Shown: piece after piece, positions 35,166 to 36,295 of the stretch
Numbering within the stretch: position 1 is the stretch's first letter
How the letters are laid out: each line of letters opens with the position of its first letter
Assembly: GCF_000525835.1 (NCBI RefSeq)
Contig: NZ_AODD01000037.1
Location: 1 to 36,295, forward strand
Direction: 5' to 3'
Length of the DNA: 36,295 nt
Source of the DNA: Listeria grandensis FSL F6-0971
GTDB lineage: Bacteria > Bacillota > Bacilli > Lactobacillales > Listeriaceae
Position numbers and translations under genes: made by a program
The notes under the pieces: model-generated
Seen by the model: only the letters and a program-made list of their open reading frames with translations
Database searches by the model: none
Told to the model about the DNA's origin: nothing

Positions 35166-36054
35166 TTAGTCTAATGTGCGTCTGATAAAACCATCCGCTG
35201 CTGCTAATTTCTCCGTGGCTGTCGCAAGGTCTGTATTCGTTAAAATCATGACAATTGCTGGTTTCACATGCTGTCCTGCTAACTCAAAGTGCTTTTCTGC
35301 TGTCTCGTAATCACATTCGGTTGCTTCCATAATGATACGTTTGGAACGTTCTACTAGTTTCTCATTCGTTGGCATCACATCAACCATCAAGTTCTTGTAT
35401 ACTTTGCCGATTCCGATCATCGAAACCGTTGAGATCATATTCAGCACTAATTTTTGTGCTGTACCTGCCTTGAGGCGCGTCGATCCCGTCAAAATTTCTG
35501 GACCACAATCGACTTCAATCGCCGTGTCTGCATGCTCCGAAATCGCAGCTTTTGTGTTACATGACAAAGCTCCGGTTTTCGAGCCAATTTTTTTTTGCAT
35601 AATCAAGCGCACCAATCACATAAGGCGTGCGGCCGCTTGCTGCAATTCCAAGCACGTAATCATTCGCCGTCAAAGAAATCCTTTGTAAATCTTCTTTACC
35701 TAAAATGCTGGAGTCCTCCGCACCTTCCACTGCTTGTAAAAAGGCTTTCTCGCCGCCTGCAATCAATCCAACTACCATTGTAGCAGGAACACCAAACGTT
35801 GGCACGCACTCAGCCGCGTCAAGAACGCCGAGACGCCCACTTGTTCCAGCCCCGATATAGATGAGGCGACCGCCTTTTTGGAAGCTTTCGATCACACCTT
35901 TGATAACGCTCTCAATTGATGCAAGATTGGCCGCGATAACCATTGGAACTTTCGCATCCTCTTCATTCATAATTTGCAACACCTCTTTCACCGATAGCAT
36001 GTCTAAAGATGTTGTCTTTTCATTTCGTTTTTCCGTGGATAAATTCTCTAACAT
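35166..36054 (-). pseudogene. murQ: MurNAc-6-P etherase, split by a frameshift in a run of nine A
   Basis: MurQ cleaves the lactyl ether of MurNAc-6-P to give GlcNAc-6-P and D-lactate. The first frame (36054 to 35557) has the SIS fold with IGAGTSGRLGVLDAAE (catalytic Glu82) and EGAEDS (second acid, about Glu113), but ends after DYAKKNWLENRSFVM. The second frame (35615 to 35166) supplies the rest: KIGSKTGALSC, TGSTRLKAGTAQKL, VMPTNEKL and the C-terminal helical domain. The join is nine A (complement of 35588-35596); deleting one A restores a continuous 295-residue protein of normal size. True null, phase variation, slippage rescue or sequence error remain open. First gene of murQ-murP. Confidence 0.87.
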
Positions 36055-36080
36055 ATTAAAAACACCTCTTTCATACGTTC

Positions 36081-36109
36081 ATTGTACCTTAAACGAAATT
36101 ATATTTCAA
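36081..36109 (-). promoter_or_regulatory. sigma-A promoter of murQ-murP
   Basis: On the minus strand TTGAAA (36109-36104), an exact 17-base spacer and TACAAT (36086-36081), about 27 bases before the murQ ATG. Confidence 0.75.
36094..36108 (-). promoter_or_regulatory. likely MurR operator
   Basis: GAAAT-TAT-ATTTC (36095-36107) is a perfect inverted repeat overlapping the -35 box and spacer of the murQ promoter, as expected for a repressor site. A matching outer half-site TGAAATA (36127-36133) faces TATTTCA (36102-36108). RpiR-family sites are often TGAAA/TTTCA palindromes. The remaining bases to 36295 are AT-rich with nothing recognisable. Confidence 0.55.
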
Positions 36110-36295
36110 TATATTTTAATTTAATATGAAATAAAGTTTTAAAAAATGCAAAAAATATACTTAGATGAGTAATATCAAGATAAGCATCGGCAAATTGCTT
36201 TAGTACTTTTATGCCTAAATCACTTAGAAACAAATTTTACGCTGGTTTCAGATTTCGTTTTTTTAAAATTAATATATATTACTAAAATAATATAT

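Noticed and set aside
1-36295. CRISPR arrays, insertion sequences, prophage genes, tRNA or rRNA genes.
   Set aside because: No regularly spaced repeats, transposase motifs, phage genes or RNA gene signatures were seen. The repeats present are explained by T-box leaders and terminators.

Overview
The window reads as a chromosomal segment of a low-GC Gram-positive bacterium of the Listeria/Bacillales lineage, most likely a Listeria sensu lato species. This is an inference from gene content and order: an M29 aminopeptidase, murC, sftA, ytpR-ytpQ-ytpP, an M42 peptidase, trmB, an mdrM/marR pair, dat, pepV, nnrD, ytgP and a complete trp operon follow the order I recall from Listeria and its relatives. 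No rRNA or tRNA gene, CRISPR array, insertion sequence or prophage is visible. Nearly all genes lie on the minus strand.

Layout. 1-5404: aminopeptidase (+), murC, and the DNA translocase sftA. 5667-9420: ytpR, ytpQ, ytpP, ytoQ (+), a small membrane protein and an M42 aminopeptidase. 9576-12629: a ytzB-like gene (+), a cysteine-free CsoR-family regulator with two upstream palindromes, the lactonase-like ytnP, trmB, and ytmP. A decayed copy of a Trp T-box lies upstream of ytmP. 13040-15072: marR-mdrM efflux module with a consensus promoter and a palindromic operator. 15124-21455: a SnoaL-like protein, dat, pepV, a Nudix hydrolase, nnrD (+), a small membrane protein and the lipid II flippase-like ytgP. 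21873-24868: a BceAB-type ABC exporter whose permease is frameshifted at a run of nine A, plus a 49-codon gene with its own ribosome site and terminator. 25180-31471: trpEGDCFBA, all translationally coupled by overlaps. 31495-32387: the trp leader, which carries two complete T-box riboswitches in series behind one good promoter, both with UGG (Trp) specifiers. 32456-36054: MurNAc utilisation genes murR, murP and murQ. murQ is also frameshifted at a run of nine A, and its promoter overlaps a likely MurR operator.

How the parts work together. The trp operon makes tryptophan from chorismate, with uncharged tRNA-Trp apparently checked twice before transcription enters trpE. MurP imports and phosphorylates MurNAc and MurQ cleaves the lactyl ether to give GlcNAc-6-P, under the RpiR-type regulator MurR. 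murC, dat (D-amino acids), ytgP and the mur genes make cell-wall metabolism a recurrent theme. The most notable features are the tandem T-boxes and their relic near ytmP, the two A9 frameshifts, and the metal-ligand-free CsoR homologue.
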